In this document: in pieces, positions 24,251 through 34,527 of the stretch
Layout of the letters: the number at the start of each line of letters is the position of its first letter
Position numbering within the stretch: position 1 is the first letter of the stretch
Source of the DNA: Methylomonas fluvii
Lineage (GTDB): Bacteria > Pseudomonadota > Gammaproteobacteria > Methylococcales > Methylomonadaceae
Assembly: GCF_014850975.1 (NCBI RefSeq)
Contig: NZ_JACXST010000004.1
Span: 31,310-95,309 of the forward strand
Reading direction: 5' to 3'
Length of the DNA stretch: 64,000 nt
Notes under the pieces: generated by a model
Told to the model about the DNA's origin: nothing
Databases searched by the model: none
What the model saw: only the letters and a program-made list of their open reading frames with translations
Position numbers and translations under genes: made by a program

Positions 24251-27200
24251 CTAAATAGTTGCAACCGCGTTGCGCGACGCCAGTTTCTGCCGCTGTTGCA
24301 GCTCTAGGCGCTGAACATTATCTTGATGCTGTCTCGTTTCAATTCCTTCGCGCTGATCGGAAACGATTTTGTTCACGACATTAATTACCTGGCGTTCAAC
24401 CCCTTCCCGGCCTAATTCACTTTTTGTCGCAAGATCGTTGAAATCAGTGAAGGACTTCATCTTCGAGATAGCCTCTTTCTGGGCGTCCGATAACCCCCCA
24501 TTTTTTGCCAGTACCGGCGTAACTGGATCAAGATCGGCTGGGTAAGCCTGCTCACCAGGGGCGAAAATCGGAAACAAAGCTACACCTCCGACCGCTTTTG
24601 CCGCCGCCTCTGCCTTTTCCTTACCAGGATTGCGGCCCTCGGTCAGTTCTTGATGTAAATCATTATCCCCGGCAATGATGATAGGTTTGTCCGGAAACTG
24701 GTCGTGCAATAACTTCGCAACGTGTGGCAAATTACCAGAATCGAAGGCCGCGACTGTTGGATAGATCAGGGACTGGGATAACGTATCAGCCGTAGCATAC
24801 CCCTCACCTATCACTATGGCCGGCGCTCTCGCCAACGCTTCCACGCCATTGCCGCCGACAACATGAAACATGTCTTGCTTAGCGCCACCAGCAGCAAAGC
24901 GCTTCACGCCGTTTTCCTGGATAGATTGTACTGATCGAATTACGCCACTGACATCTTGCGCCGACAAGAGCAAATCACCAGCGGTGAACACCAGTTTATC
25001 CGGGTGCGAGTCCCGCAGCTCCTTCGACTCCTTCCATGTTTTACCAATCATTACAGCCGAATCGGGAGGCAACATTGTTGAATCGGTCGGCACCATTCGA
25101 AGATCACCTGGCCGGGCTTCCTTCGATTGCAAATATTGATGATCGGCAGATGCAGGTGGAGAGATAGCAAGCAGCTGTCTTATAGACGCCGCTACGGCAT
25201 CCTGTTTAGCTTTTAGCTCGTTTTCTCTTGCTTGCAACTTAGAAGCGCTTTGAGCTTGCAATTCCGCCTTTTCTCCATCGCTAAGCGAATAGCCCTTTGA
25301 TTTCCATTTCTGGGCTTCGCCGGTGCGATTATTCTGAGCAAAACCGGCAGGATGACCATCCAGGTGAGCAACATAAAATCCTGCTTTCTCGCCAGCCTTA
25401 TCACCAACCGTTTCAAGCCTATGTCGCTGTCCATCCATAACAGGATGGTTTCCAGAAAGCACAAACCCCATATCCTTAAGTAGCGATGAAAATTCTTCGC
25501 GCGGCGTCATTGCCGGTTCTTGCTGCGGTTTAGTGTTATCAGGCAACCATCGTTGCAACTTATCCATATTGGCATTTTGACCGACATACCAAGATTTTGC
25601 GCCGGCATCCCACTTAGCGCCGGCTTCTTTCGCAGCTTTTCTTTCTGAATAAGGAACAGCAAGGTATAACTTATCGGAGGTGTTTGGTTTACTAACCTCT
25701 GAATTAACGACTGACGTTACTTTTACTTCTCCAGCCTCTGATGGCAACCATTTAGAAAACGCTGATTGATCAACACCAGCAGGAATGAACCAGGATGTAT
25801 GTTGCCTATCCCATTTGGCGCCCAATGCTTTAGCTTCCTCTTTATCGCGGAAAGGCACTTCAATAAAGGTCTTATCATTTCCTGTGTTTTGTTGGTCTGG
25901 CCGCACACTATCACCACCGAGGCCGGACAAATTGGCGGCTGCTTGTTTCTGCTCAAATTCAGAAACTTTATTTTGAAAGTCTGAATTGTTTACCGTAGCC
26001 AACAGATCGGCGGATTTCCGCTTCTCCCGAGCGGCAGATAATTCTTCATCAGAGCTATCTGGGTCATTCATTACGGCTTGCTCTTCTAATCGGGCAGCCT
26101 CCGCCGCCTTTTGATACTCTTCGAACGTCGCACCCGATACCTGACTCAGATCGCGCGGCAAGTCATCAGATTCCCGTTTCATAGCCGGTGTGATAGTCGG
26201 ACCAACCCCATTATCGGCTTGCCATTTCCGCCAGTCTTCTTCCACTACTTTTATGGCGTCACGAAACTCATCGCTGTTTTCACCACCATACCGGTGTTCT
26301 AGGTCGACGTTTAACCATAGTGCATCAATCGCTTTATCGATTTCACCCCTTTCAATTAAATCAAGAGCAAGGCGAACATTTCCATTGCCCTGCTCTTGAA
26401 CGTAACTACCACGCCATTCAGGAATGACCTCTTGCGCGTACTCAATATTCCGCACCGAATCCTCTAAAAGACGTTCAGTTGAATTAACATCAGGATCGCG
26501 CATAACGCCCCCTTCAAATTGAGCTGTTTCAGTTTTAGTAGATTCCGGTAATGCCACCGTTTTAATAAATCCACGTTCGTAATAGTCAGCAATATCCTGA
26601 TGTGTGACCCCGGTTTCGGACTGCGCTGATGTATCGGCCACGATTGCTTTCTTGCTGTCACTATCGATAACAACCTTACCGTCTGGCATTAAAGTAATTT
26701 TCGATATGCCAAATCCATTCGGTTTGCCATCTGGACCATTGAGCTCTGGGAACAGATCGAGCACATTGCGCCTATCCAACTCAACACCTTCTTTGGATAA
26801 GGTGATCGCAGACGAAGAAACTTGTTGTGTTTGTTCCTGGACTAACCTATCGGCCATTGTCTGGAACGCCTGAGCCAACCCCTTGCGCTCTAAGTAAGCA
26901 TTGGTAACGCTAAAATCATCGGGCTCTATACCAAAAACAGGCGAGAGACGACGAATAGCATTGTCAAAAAACTGCCCAGGTACATCGCCTGTAACATCCT
27001 TAAGGGTATGTAAACCTTCCTTACGCAAAGCGGCATCCAGGCTATCCCCTTCGTAGTCTTGAAAATGATCGAACGTCCATTCTTCCGACCGCAGTAAAAC
27101 GGTCGAAATATCAGCCGCCAGGCCTGAAGATAACTTTGCATCACCAGTGCTTTCATCCGTAACACGTGGAAATGTATTGTCTCCGGATAAACTCCTTCTA

Positions 27201-30200
27201 GCATCGGCAATAGCGCTATGCCAAACTTCAGATGCGGTATGGAAAGCCGAAGCCGCCTGTTGTAATACCGGATCTTCGTGTTTTTGTAGATAGCGGGCAT
27301 CGCCCGCTTTGTCTTCCCCATAGACACGAACCAGCTCACGCTGATATACCTCATCAGCATCCACCAGCGTCTGATATTCGACCGCCGTCAGCCCAGCAAC
27401 AGTAAGCGTCGAGCTTTCTGGGGCGATAGACTTATTAGATGTATTTGCATTCTCGGTTTCGACTAGCCTAACCGTTTGGGTTCGATTGGATAATTCGTTT
27501 TCCAAGTCAGAAATCAAATCATGCAAATTATTAAGAGGCTCTGTTAGATTCGAATGCGTTTCAATTTGCTCTGGCGTCGGGTTCTTGAGAGCATTGAAGT
27601 TATCTGCTTCGGAAAGCAATCGGTCGCGCTCTGCAATTGCTATATTAAGCCGCTCAAACTCTGGTGCATGTTCGCTAGGCTTTTCGGTCATTCGCAAGCT
27701 ATCTCGAAATTTTTCACCATCCTCAGTTAATTCGCCCCATTCAATTTCTGTATTAGGAAATTGGCGCTGCAACTGATTTACAAGTTCTGTAGCGTACCCC
27801 AGCCGGCGATGATCATTTTCCACTTCGACCATCTGGATTGCGGGTATTCCGTTATAGATTGAGTAATCCAGTTTCCCTACTTGAACACCACCAACCTCCG
27901 CGATTAACGTTTGGTCGACCTGTCCCGAATATGCTCCGCGTGTTACATCCTTAAACTCGACCAACTGACTTTGAAATCCGTAATCCCTTACAAGATCGGG
28001 ATACTCAATCAATACCGGCAACGGGGGCATAGTGGCCGAAATAGAGCTTCCCGAGTTCTCAGGTGAATTCAGATAAAGTGCATTGTTTACGGAAGCACGA
28101 TGAACATCGGCAACGGCATCAGCAGAATTTTCCGCGTCGGAAAAAGCCGAATAGGTTCCTAACGTAACATTCCATTTTCGACCATGATTCTCCAACTGCT
28201 CGACAACTACCTGAGAAGCAAACTCAGACAATGTCAGTTCATGAGGTTGTCGCTGATCGGCAGTTAGCGCTTGGCCCTGCTCTTGAACTAAAGCTTGTTC
28301 GAGCCCGAGAACAAATGTCTGAATTTTTTCCGCATCGGACGCGGCCCGGAAAATCTCCATTGGATCATCCCGCAAAGCCTTAATCCACGAGCCAACATAA
28401 GCTGCATGTTGACCAGGATCATGACCAATACCAAGCTCTTCACCCAAGATCATACTGGCAATTTCCGCCCTTAATTCTTCTTTGGCGTAAGCCTCGCTTC
28501 CGAATGGATGTGCAATGTCCCGATTCAGCCGGTCTTCGTGTCCAGTCCAGTGTCCCAACTCATGCAACGCGGTCGCATAGTAATTCTCTGCGGTTGGAAA
28601 CTGACCTTTTTCCGGCAAGTGAATACTATCAGTAGACGGTCTATAAAACGCACGGCTACCACCGTTATGATTTATATCGGCACCCGACGCCGCCAATATA
28701 TTTTCAGCTCGTTCAATTGGATCCCAAGTTACCTCTTTCTTTTCAAGCGGTGGCAAACCATCGATCTGTTCAGCATTAAACACCGTTGCAAAGAAAACCC
28801 GTGGACGTTCCAACTTTACGACCACCTTCACCGGGTTGCCTTCTCCGTCTAAAACCGGATTGCCATTATCATCCCGCTTTGTTTGCTCATCGGTAAATTT
28901 CCAATATTGAACACCAGTACCCTTCTCTCCTTTTCGGACTTGTCCACCAAGCTCACCAGCTTGCTTATAGGTCATCCACCGATTATCGTTCCTATCCTCC
29001 GACAATAAATGGAGAGTGTTGATACCTTTATATCGATTGCCAGTAAGAGGGTTATATGGGAGAAAACCACCGCCTTCATCCGGGGTCCAAGGTCTTTGCC
29101 AGGGGGCCGTACCTTGTTCTAGTTGTTCAATTAGTTTTTCAGCAACAACTTCGTGAAATGGTTTCTTAGTTTTATCCATTGAAACATCCTCCTGACGAAT
29201 AACGCCATTTGTTGGAGCGACGGCAATGCCGACTACATTGGTTGTGATGGGGTTGGTAATCTCGTCGATAAGCACCTTGGTGCCAGGCATGACAATCTCG
29301 CCGAAGGTATCTTTTACTCCATGAGAGTAAAGCACCCATGATTGATCAGGCGTTCTATCGGAGGGCAGCATATTTCCAGAAATATTCATTTCGGACTGAG
29401 CCGCTTCTTCTGATGTTGGGTATGAGCGATACCAAATACCGTGTTGAAACTTCGCGTATTGCTTATTCTCTAATTGATAGATACCGTCTTGTTCCGGTGG
29501 TTGCGTGCAAGGGGAAAATGGTGATTCGCCAGAATTGGCTGAAGTCTCAAAGACGTTGGTCGATTCATCATCCTGTAATGATGAATCATGGACATGCATA
29601 TCCAAATCGTCACTTTCACTATTTTCGGAGTCCTTACCGCGATTCTTCTCAATTAGATCGACAACAGGTTTTGAAGCAGTGATGCGTTCAAAAACCCCTA
29701 CCCCACTTTCGCCAGTTGGTATAAAAACTCTATCAGACCAGTTGATGCGCTCCACAAATGCGCCTTGATCTTTTAGCAATCGTTTCTCTGCGTCAGTAAA
29801 ATAACTACGACCCTTAATCTCTATACGGTCTTCAAAATTCACCTTAGCAGTAGAAATCTCCCAACCATTCGACAGAATTGCTTTGTTACCCTTTTTGATT
29901 GATTCGAACAAATCGCCCACCGACATTCCAGAAAGACCGGAATCAAGGCCTAAATTCTTCAGGGTTTGTTTGGCGGACTTAGGCCCCAACATTCGGCCAA
30001 GTAATTGTTCACCGTCGTCTGTTTGTAATCGTTGAATGGTTTCGGCACCTTCGACACGATCCCAGATTGGCAAAATGACACCGACAAGCATGCGTTCGGA
30101 TTTTGTTTCAGTTTTCGGGGCATTGGCGATTTGCTCGTTCCAAAGTTTTTTTGCTTCGGTTTCGTCTATCGCCCGAGTCAAAGTAACCCTCTGATAAGAG

Positions 30201-33200
30201 CCAACACCATTTGCACTAACTGTTCGATAGTCATACCCGCGACTGATAACGTCGGCGTTGTCGATATATCGATAGTCATGTTTTTTGATTGTATTAACAA
30301 TACCGCGACGGACAGATTTACCATCGGAATCTAACCGCTCCCCAATGTCTCCGAGATAAAACACATCGCCTTTGCTCTTTCCGAATTCAGAGACGAACCA
30401 CCCGCTTAGATCACCTTCTTTAGCGTTTTCCTTGACGAACTTTTTAACCTCATCCCACTTGTAATAGTGGACTTCATTGGTGACGGCCAACTCAACATAA
30501 CGAGTCTGGGCACCGGTTTTCTTATCCTCATAAGCAACATCATCCCGCGTTTTTTGGATACTCAAAGCGGTCATTGTCTGTAGACCAACATCGTACAAAC
30601 CACGTTGCTTTGCATAATCAACGGCTTCAATAAGACGTTGCTCGAATTCGCCAAAAACTTGATTCTGCATGTCAGTTTTCAGTGACAGCAGGCGGTTTAA
30701 AAACTGCGGTATAGCCGGCAGATTGCTCTCATTCAATGAAGCATTTTCATCAAGCAGATTAAGCCCCATCTGCTTGGTAACTTCGTGGAACTTAAGGCTT
30801 GTGGTCCCACGATAAAGATCACGAAAAAAGTTATTCAGCGCGGTCGATGCATATTGGCTTTCAAGATTGTCGGAAGCGGTAAACATACCTTGGCTAGTCG
30901 CTTCTCTCTGTCCTCGAGTAAGCGCTCCGAGTTGATCTAGTCGACGAGCAATTGACGACACAAAGCGCTTTTGTGCCTTTAAATTGGTGGTAGGCAATAC
31001 ATAATGCGGCTCCTGAGCTTGATTGGTTCGGTGAGTTCGCCCAAACCCTTGCACAGCGGCATCGGCCCGCCAACCAGGTTGCAAGATGTAATGAATTCGC
31101 TTACGTTGATTCTCCGCAGTATTATCGGCATGAAAGCTATAGCCAGTCCCGCCAGCGCCCGAGAATATGAGAATGTCCTTTTTGTCAGCCTGAAAGGCCT
31201 CCGCATCGGCCCTAGAAGAATGTTTGCCTCGCTTCTCTTCGACGACTTTGAGATTGCCTTCATCGTCGCGCGTTTGAACAAACCGACGTCCACGGCCAGT
31301 AACCTCTGCGACCCGTTCAGAACCAAAAGCATTGATGATTGAGTCCAATGGATTTTCAGGAACACGGACTTGATACAACGTGTCCAGCAGCGAATCGCGC
31401 AAAGCAATTGCCTCTCGATCAAATACTTGATTCCCTTCCGAGTCACGTACTGGAACGTAGGTGGTGTTGCCGTTAGCGTCTTGTGTTTGCTCATAAGCAG
31501 CTACCGGGAATCCGTTTCTGACATAATCCATTAGCATTTGCCGAGGCGTAAAATCCAATTCCTCCAAAGGGGCATCATTCGCCGTAGCGTCGGCGATAAT
31601 CCGCTCCTGTGCAGCTTCGTTTGTATTTACCAACTGAATCACAGCCGCGTGACCAGCGTCCAGTTGATCGCGAATATGGTCTATCACTGCCGGCGTCTGC
31701 ATGGCTGTGACAATTTGATTGAAAAATCGTTGATGGGCGCCCCAGAACTGAGACATAGCCGCACTTTTACCCGGACCACTCTTACCGGCTTGAGTGAGTT
31801 CAAGAGCTTGCTCAACATTATTTAAAACGACTTGCCAAGCGCCGGCGAGCTCGTTGTAAATATCTTCCTGTAAATCAGATAGTGGATGTTCCAACCTATC
31901 ATAAGAGACACCATCGTAGGACAGCGACCTGGCCAAATACATGCCCATCGCCTTCATGTCTCGGCTGATCAATTCCATTGATGCAATGCCGCCTTTCGAC
32001 ACCCCGTTGATAAAGGCAGTTGTGTCAGCAAACGGCGTGCCCTCGCCCCATAAACCTAGACGATCCGCGTAACTAAGATTGCTTATCTCGGTAGCTCCGG
32101 TGGCTGACACATAGGTAACACGCGAATTAGGCAATTCGCGTTGTAAGTTAATACCGGCTATCGCTTGTTGTGATGGCTTCTTGACGCCTCGTTTTCCCTT
32201 AATCGCAATGGCATTGCCCATGCTATGGGCTTCATCAAATGCAATAACACCATCAAAATCCTTACCTAACCAATCTATGATCTGTTGAGCGCGAGACTTA
32301 CCGCCCTTTTGTCCCAAATCATTTGCCTGCTTTTTCTCGCCGCCGCGTAGCGTCGAGTAAGTTGTGAATAAAATGCCCTCTTCTTGAGTGATTGCATTAC
32401 CAGCTTTGGTCTTTCCCTGGAAAAACAATTTTGACGGGTCGCCACCCACACCAGCAAAATCCCTTTTAGCATCCTCTATCAAGCCTTCATTAAAAGAAAC
32501 CCAAACGGCTTTTTTCCGACCTTGCAACATGTTATCCAAAATGATGCCGGATATTTCGCGTCCCTTACCAACACCAGTGCCATCACCAATGAAAAAGCCT
32601 TTCCTTGAACCATTCGGCAAAGTTTCTGAGTGCGCTTGCCCTGCATAAACAACGGCCTCAATTTGAGCAATCGAAAGCAATCCGTCTTCGATCAATCCCT
32701 TTGGCAATAATGGGGCATATGACGGTGCAGGTGGTTGGACAGCAGACATTGCCGCCGACTGCACCAATTTGCCTGGATGTGGTTTAGCGCCTTGTACTGT
32801 AAGACGTTGTGGAGCGTAGTTCGCAAAGACAGAATCAGTAAATTCGGTAGCCAGATCATCCTTAGCTTCTACTGCAACGCTTGCGGTACTGTTGCTTGCA
32901 GTGAGGCTACTATCTCCTCCAGTATCTCCGCCGCTGCTTCCTCCAACGTTTCCGATAACTCTATCTGGAACTCCACTCCCGGCTCCGATTCCGTCATTAG
33001 GGACATAGCTATCTTCGGTTGAGCCTCTAACTTCGCTATCAATAGGAGTGGTTCCGGAATCGGCCCCGTTTCCAGCAGATTCCGCTCTAATGCCGTCCGC
33101 ACCAATGCTAATGCCGCTAACTCCGTTTCCGGATTGAATGGTATCTGACACTGGCGGAGTGTTTGGGCGGCTTGCCTGTTTATCGGGTGTTGATTGAATA

Positions 33201-34285
33201 TGTTGACGGTCATTTCTTATGCCCTCCAATAATGCTGGTAAATCGGCCACCGAATCTACTTTGCCGGTCAATATCGGCTGAGTCGTGGCCCCGTTTTTGT
33301 CGATTACTAAAATCTGATTGTCGAATGTGGTTCCGTATTTAGCATATTCTCGCCCGGAAATGCCTATGTTGGCCCTTACATTGTATTTGGCTTGTACATC
33401 TTTCCACCATGAAGCAAAGGCAGGCTTATCCGCGGCCATTCCGTTCCCCACAATCGCCACCAACCGTCCGCCTTCATCTAGGCGCTTTAACGCCTGTTCG
33501 AGATGTCTTGCGCCATTAGTTGTGTCCCGCTGCCCTTGTACACGACCAGCAGACGAACTGAATGGCGGATTCATTACAACCACTGTCGGCTTAAACTCGA
33601 TAGGTAGAACGTTATCCAACTGCTCGGCATTTTCTTTAAATATTGTAGCCTCGGGAAACAAGGCGCCCAATAGAGCTTGTCTACGGGGAGACAATTCATT
33701 CAGGATCAGTGTGGCTCCAACCATCTTTGACCATATGGCCAAGTCCCCTGTACCAGCAGACGGCTCGGCCATAACATCATCCCTTTTGACATTCGCAACC
33801 CAATTAGCAACGAACGACAAGGCGGGCGGTGTGCTGAACTGTTGGAATTCCTCCATTTCCTCGTCACGGCGAGTCTGAGTAGGCAATCGTTGAACCCGGT
33901 TAGTCAAGTCAACGACCTTTAGCCTGGCTTGTTCTGCATCCAATGCGTTCCAATTTGGGTCTTCGGTCCCGAGCAAGTGGATGTTAAAAGCGGCTTCTAA
34001 GGCATCATAAGCATCCTTAGATAAATAGTCGCCACCGGCCTGGGTTCCGCCAAACGCACGATTAGCTTCCTCAGTTAATACCTTGGATGTAACACCACCA
34101 TCTTCACTCAGACGTTGCGCCAATCGTAATGCGAGTAAATGTCGAGCATCATTAGGGGATGATTCCAGGCGTTCCTTAATCGCCACCTCTGGTTTGTCAG
34201 CCGACGTAGGCTCGGGAACAAGCCAATCTTCAAAAACATTGAAAAAATCGAGTTGTCCTTGATTAGAAATAGGTTTCTTTGCCAT
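24251..34285 (-). CDS. giant anti-restriction/primase fusion at the traC position
   Basis: A 3344-residue protein. Domains in order: N6-adenine DNA methyltransferase (SAM motif AEPSAGTGD at 173-181; catalytic NPPF 239-242); a low-complexity Gly/Ser/Asp linker (about 380-475); a Strawberry-notch-type SNF2-like helicase (Walker A GDGTGVGKGRE 567-577; DEAH 684-687) extending past residue 1100; further helicase-associated sequence; from Met1703 an ArdC-like N-terminal domain (APWQRPW) and zincin HELGH (1908-1912); long linker domains; two DUF5710 repeats (VPFRDKEEAKALGAKWD, VPYSERKAAKEAGAKWD; about 2810-2915); and a TOPRIM-like domain (IGEGYATADT about 3158; GDND about 3206). Methyltransferase-helicase pairs resemble phage P1 DarB; ArdC protects incoming single strands; the TOPRIM domain parallels RK2 TraC primase. 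It probably enters the recipient during conjugation. Confidence 0.85.
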   Translation of the reverse strand: MAKKPISNQGQLDFFNVFEDWLVPEPTSADKPEVAIKERLESSPNDARHLLALRLAQRLSEDGGVTSKVLTEEANRAFGGTQAGGDYLSKDAYDALEAAFNIHLLGTEDPNWNALDAEQARLKVVDLTNRVQRLPTQTRRDEEMEEFQQFSTPPALSFVANWVANVKRDDVMAEPSAGTGDLAIWSKMVGATLILNELSPRRQALLGALFPEATIFKENAEQLDNVLPIEFKPTVVVMNPPFSSSAGRVQGQRDTTNGARHLEQALKRLDEGGRLVAIVGNGMAADKPAFASWWKDVQAKYNVRANIGISGREYAKYGTTFDNQILVIDKNGATTQPILTGKVDSVADLPALLEGIRNDRQHIQSTPDKQASRPNTPPVSDTIQSGNGVSGISIGADGIRAESAGNGADSGTTPIDSEVRGSTEDSYVPNDGIGAGSGVPDRVIGNVGGSSGGDTGGDSSLTASNSTASVAVEAKDDLATEFTDSVFANYAPQRLTVQGAKPHPGKLVQSAAMSAVQPPAPSYAPLLPKGLIEDGLLSIAQIEAVVYAGQAHSETLPNGSRKGFFIGDGTGVGKGREISGIILDNMLQGRKKAVWVSFNEGLIEDAKRDFAGVGGDPSKLFFQGKTKAGNAITQEEGILFTTYSTLRGGEKKQANDLGQKGGKSRAQQIIDWLGKDFDGVIAFDEAHSMGNAIAIKGKRGVKKPSQQAIAGINLQRELPNSRVTYVSATGATEISNLSYADRLGLWGEGTPFADTTAFINGVSKGGIASMELISRDMKAMGMYLARSLSYDGVSYDRLEHPLSDLQEDIYNELAGAWQVVLNNVEQALELTQAGKSGPGKSAAMSQFWGAHQRFFNQIVTAMQTPAVIDHIRDQLDAGHAAVIQLVNTNEAAQERIIADATANDAPLEELDFTPRQMLMDYVRNGFPVAAYEQTQDANGNTTYVPVRDSEGNQVFDREAIALRDSLLDTLYQVRVPENPLDSIINAFGSERVAEVTGRGRRFVQTRDDEGNLKVVEEKRGKHSSRADAEAFQADKKDILIFSGAGGTGYSFHADNTAENQRKRIHYILQPGWRADAAVQGFGRTHRTNQAQEPHYVLPTTNLKAQKRFVSSIARRLDQLGALTRGQREATSQGMFTASDNLESQYASTALNNFFRDLYRGTTSLKFHEVTKQMGLNLLDENASLNESNLPAIPQFLNRLLSLKTDMQNQVFGEFEQRLIEAVDYAKQRGLYDVGLQTMTALSIQKTRDDVAYEDKKTGAQTRYVELAVTNEVHYYKWDEVKKFVKENAKEGDLSGWFVSEFGKSKGDVFYLGDIGERLDSDGKSVRRGIVNTIKKHDYRYIDNADVISRGYDYRTVSANGVGSYQRVTLTRAIDETEAKKLWNEQIANAPKTETKSERMLVGVILPIWDRVEGAETIQRLQTDDGEQLLGRMLGPKSAKQTLKNLGLDSGLSGMSVGDLFESIKKGNKAILSNGWEISTAKVNFEDRIEIKGRSYFTDAEKRLLKDQGAFVERINWSDRVFIPTGESGVGVFERITASKPVVDLIEKNRGKDSENSESDDLDMHVHDSSLQDDESTNVFETSANSGESPFSPCTQPPEQDGIYQLENKQYAKFQHGIWYRSYPTSEEAAQSEMNISGNMLPSDRTPDQSWVLYSHGVKDTFGEIVMPGTKVLIDEITNPITTNVVGIAVAPTNGVIRQEDVSMDKTKKPFHEVVAEKLIEQLEQGTAPWQRPWTPDEGGGFLPYNPLTGNRYKGINTLHLLSEDRNDNRWMTYKQAGELGGQVRKGEKGTGVQYWKFTDEQTKRDDNGNPVLDGEGNPVKVVVKLERPRVFFATVFNAEQIDGLPPLEKKEVTWDPIERAENILAASGADINHNGGSRAFYRPSTDSIHLPEKGQFPTAENYYATALHELGHWTGHEDRLNRDIAHPFGSEAYAKEELRAEIASMILGEELGIGHDPGQHAAYVGSWIKALRDDPMEIFRAASDAEKIQTFVLGLEQALVQEQGQALTADQRQPHELTLSEFASQVVVEQLENHGRKWNVTLGTYSAFSDAENSADAVADVHRASVNNALYLNSPENSGSSISATMPPLPVLIEYPDLVRDYGFQSQLVEFKDVTRGAYSGQVDQTLIAEVGGVQVGKLDYSIYNGIPAIQMVEVENDHRRLGYATELVNQLQRQFPNTEIEWGELTEDGEKFRDSLRMTEKPSEHAPEFERLNIAIAERDRLLSEADNFNALKNPTPEQIETHSNLTEPLNNLHDLISDLENELSNRTQTVRLVETENANTSNKSIAPESSTLTVAGLTAVEYQTLVDADEVYQRELVRVYGEDKAGDARYLQKHEDPVLQQAASAFHTASEVWHSAIADARRSLSGDNTFPRVTDESTGDAKLSSGLAADISTVLLRSEEWTFDHFQDYEGDSLDAALRKEGLHTLKDVTGDVPGQFFDNAIRRLSPVFGIEPDDFSVTNAYLERKGLAQAFQTMADRLVQEQTQQVSSSAITLSKEGVELDRRNVLDLFPELNGPDGKPNGFGISKITLMPDGKVVIDSDSKKAIVADTSAQSETGVTHQDIADYYERGFIKTVALPESTKTETAQFEGGVMRDPDVNSTERLLEDSVRNIEYAQEVIPEWRGSYVQEQGNGNVRLALDLIERGEIDKAIDALWLNVDLEHRYGGENSDEFRDAIKVVEEDWRKWQADNGVGPTITPAMKRESDDLPRDLSQVSGATFEEYQKAAEAARLEEQAVMNDPDSSDEELSAAREKRKSADLLATVNNSDFQNKVSEFEQKQAAANLSGLGGDSVRPDQQNTGNDKTFIEVPFRDKEEAKALGAKWDRQHTSWFIPAGVDQSAFSKWLPSEAGEVKVTSVVNSEVSKPNTSDKLYLAVPYSERKAAKEAGAKWDAGAKSWYVGQNANMDKLQRWLPDNTKPQQEPAMTPREEFSSLLKDMGFVLSGNHPVMDGQRHRLETVGDKAGEKAGFYVAHLDGHPAGFAQNNRTGEAQKWKSKGYSLSDGEKAELQAQSASKLQARENELKAKQDAVAASIRQLLAISPPASADHQYLQSKEARPGDLRMVPTDSTMLPPDSAVMIGKTWKESKELRDSHPDKLVFTAGDLLLSAQDVSGVIRSVQSIQENGVKRFAAGGAKQDMFHVVGGNGVEALARAPAIVIGEGYATADTLSQSLIYPTVAAFDSGNLPHVAKLLHDQFPDKPIIIAGDNDLHQELTEGRNPGKEKAEAAAKAVGGVALFPIFAPGEQAYPADLDPVTPVLAKNGGLSDAQKEAISKMKSFTDFNDLATKSELGREGVERQVINVVNKIVSDQREGIETRQHQDNVQRLELQQRQKLASRNAVATI
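29177..29193 (-). promoter_or_regulatory. internal Shine-Dalgarno and ATG inside the giant gene
   Basis: On the minus strand AGGAGG (29193-29188) is followed after 8 bases by ATG (29179-29177), in frame with the giant gene at Met1703. This Met begins the ArdC-like half (MDKTKKPFHEVVAEKL). A perfect ribosome-binding site here suggests a separate 1642-residue protein is also made, or that two genes fused recently. Confidence 0.7.
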
Positions 34286-34296
34286 TGATCAGACAC

Positions 34297-34527
34297 CTAT
34301 TCATGACTTGTTGAATCGATACTGCTTTCCAATGCATCGGCCTCATCTAAGGCGTCTTCATTGAATGCACCAAGCCGTTCGGCCTCGTCGGGATCGAATT
34401 CCACTACAGCACCAGGCACCATAGCATCAAGTAACTTCACGGCCACAACATCTACCGTATCTACCGCTAACGCCGAATCTACTTCCGTATCCACATTTAA
34501 GTCATTTACATCGTCATTGCTATTCAT
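34297..34527 (-). CDS. traD: small acidic transfer protein, TraD-like
   Basis: A 76-residue, strongly acidic protein ([20 protein letters not shown]..., [24 protein letters not shown]). The frame extends 47 codons upstream, but that part is antiparallel-frame sequence within the topoisomerase end. The ATG at 34527 overlaps the topoisomerase stop by 8 bp, which favours this start. It sits between traE and the traC-position gene (11-bp gap), exactly where RK2 has traD, a small non-essential protein. The assignment rests on position and the acidic [11 protein letters not shown] segment. Confidence 0.6.
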   Translation of the reverse strand: MNSNDDVNDLNVDTEVDSALAVDTVDVVAVKLLDAMVPGAVVEFDPDEAERLGAFNEDALDEADALESSIDSTSHE

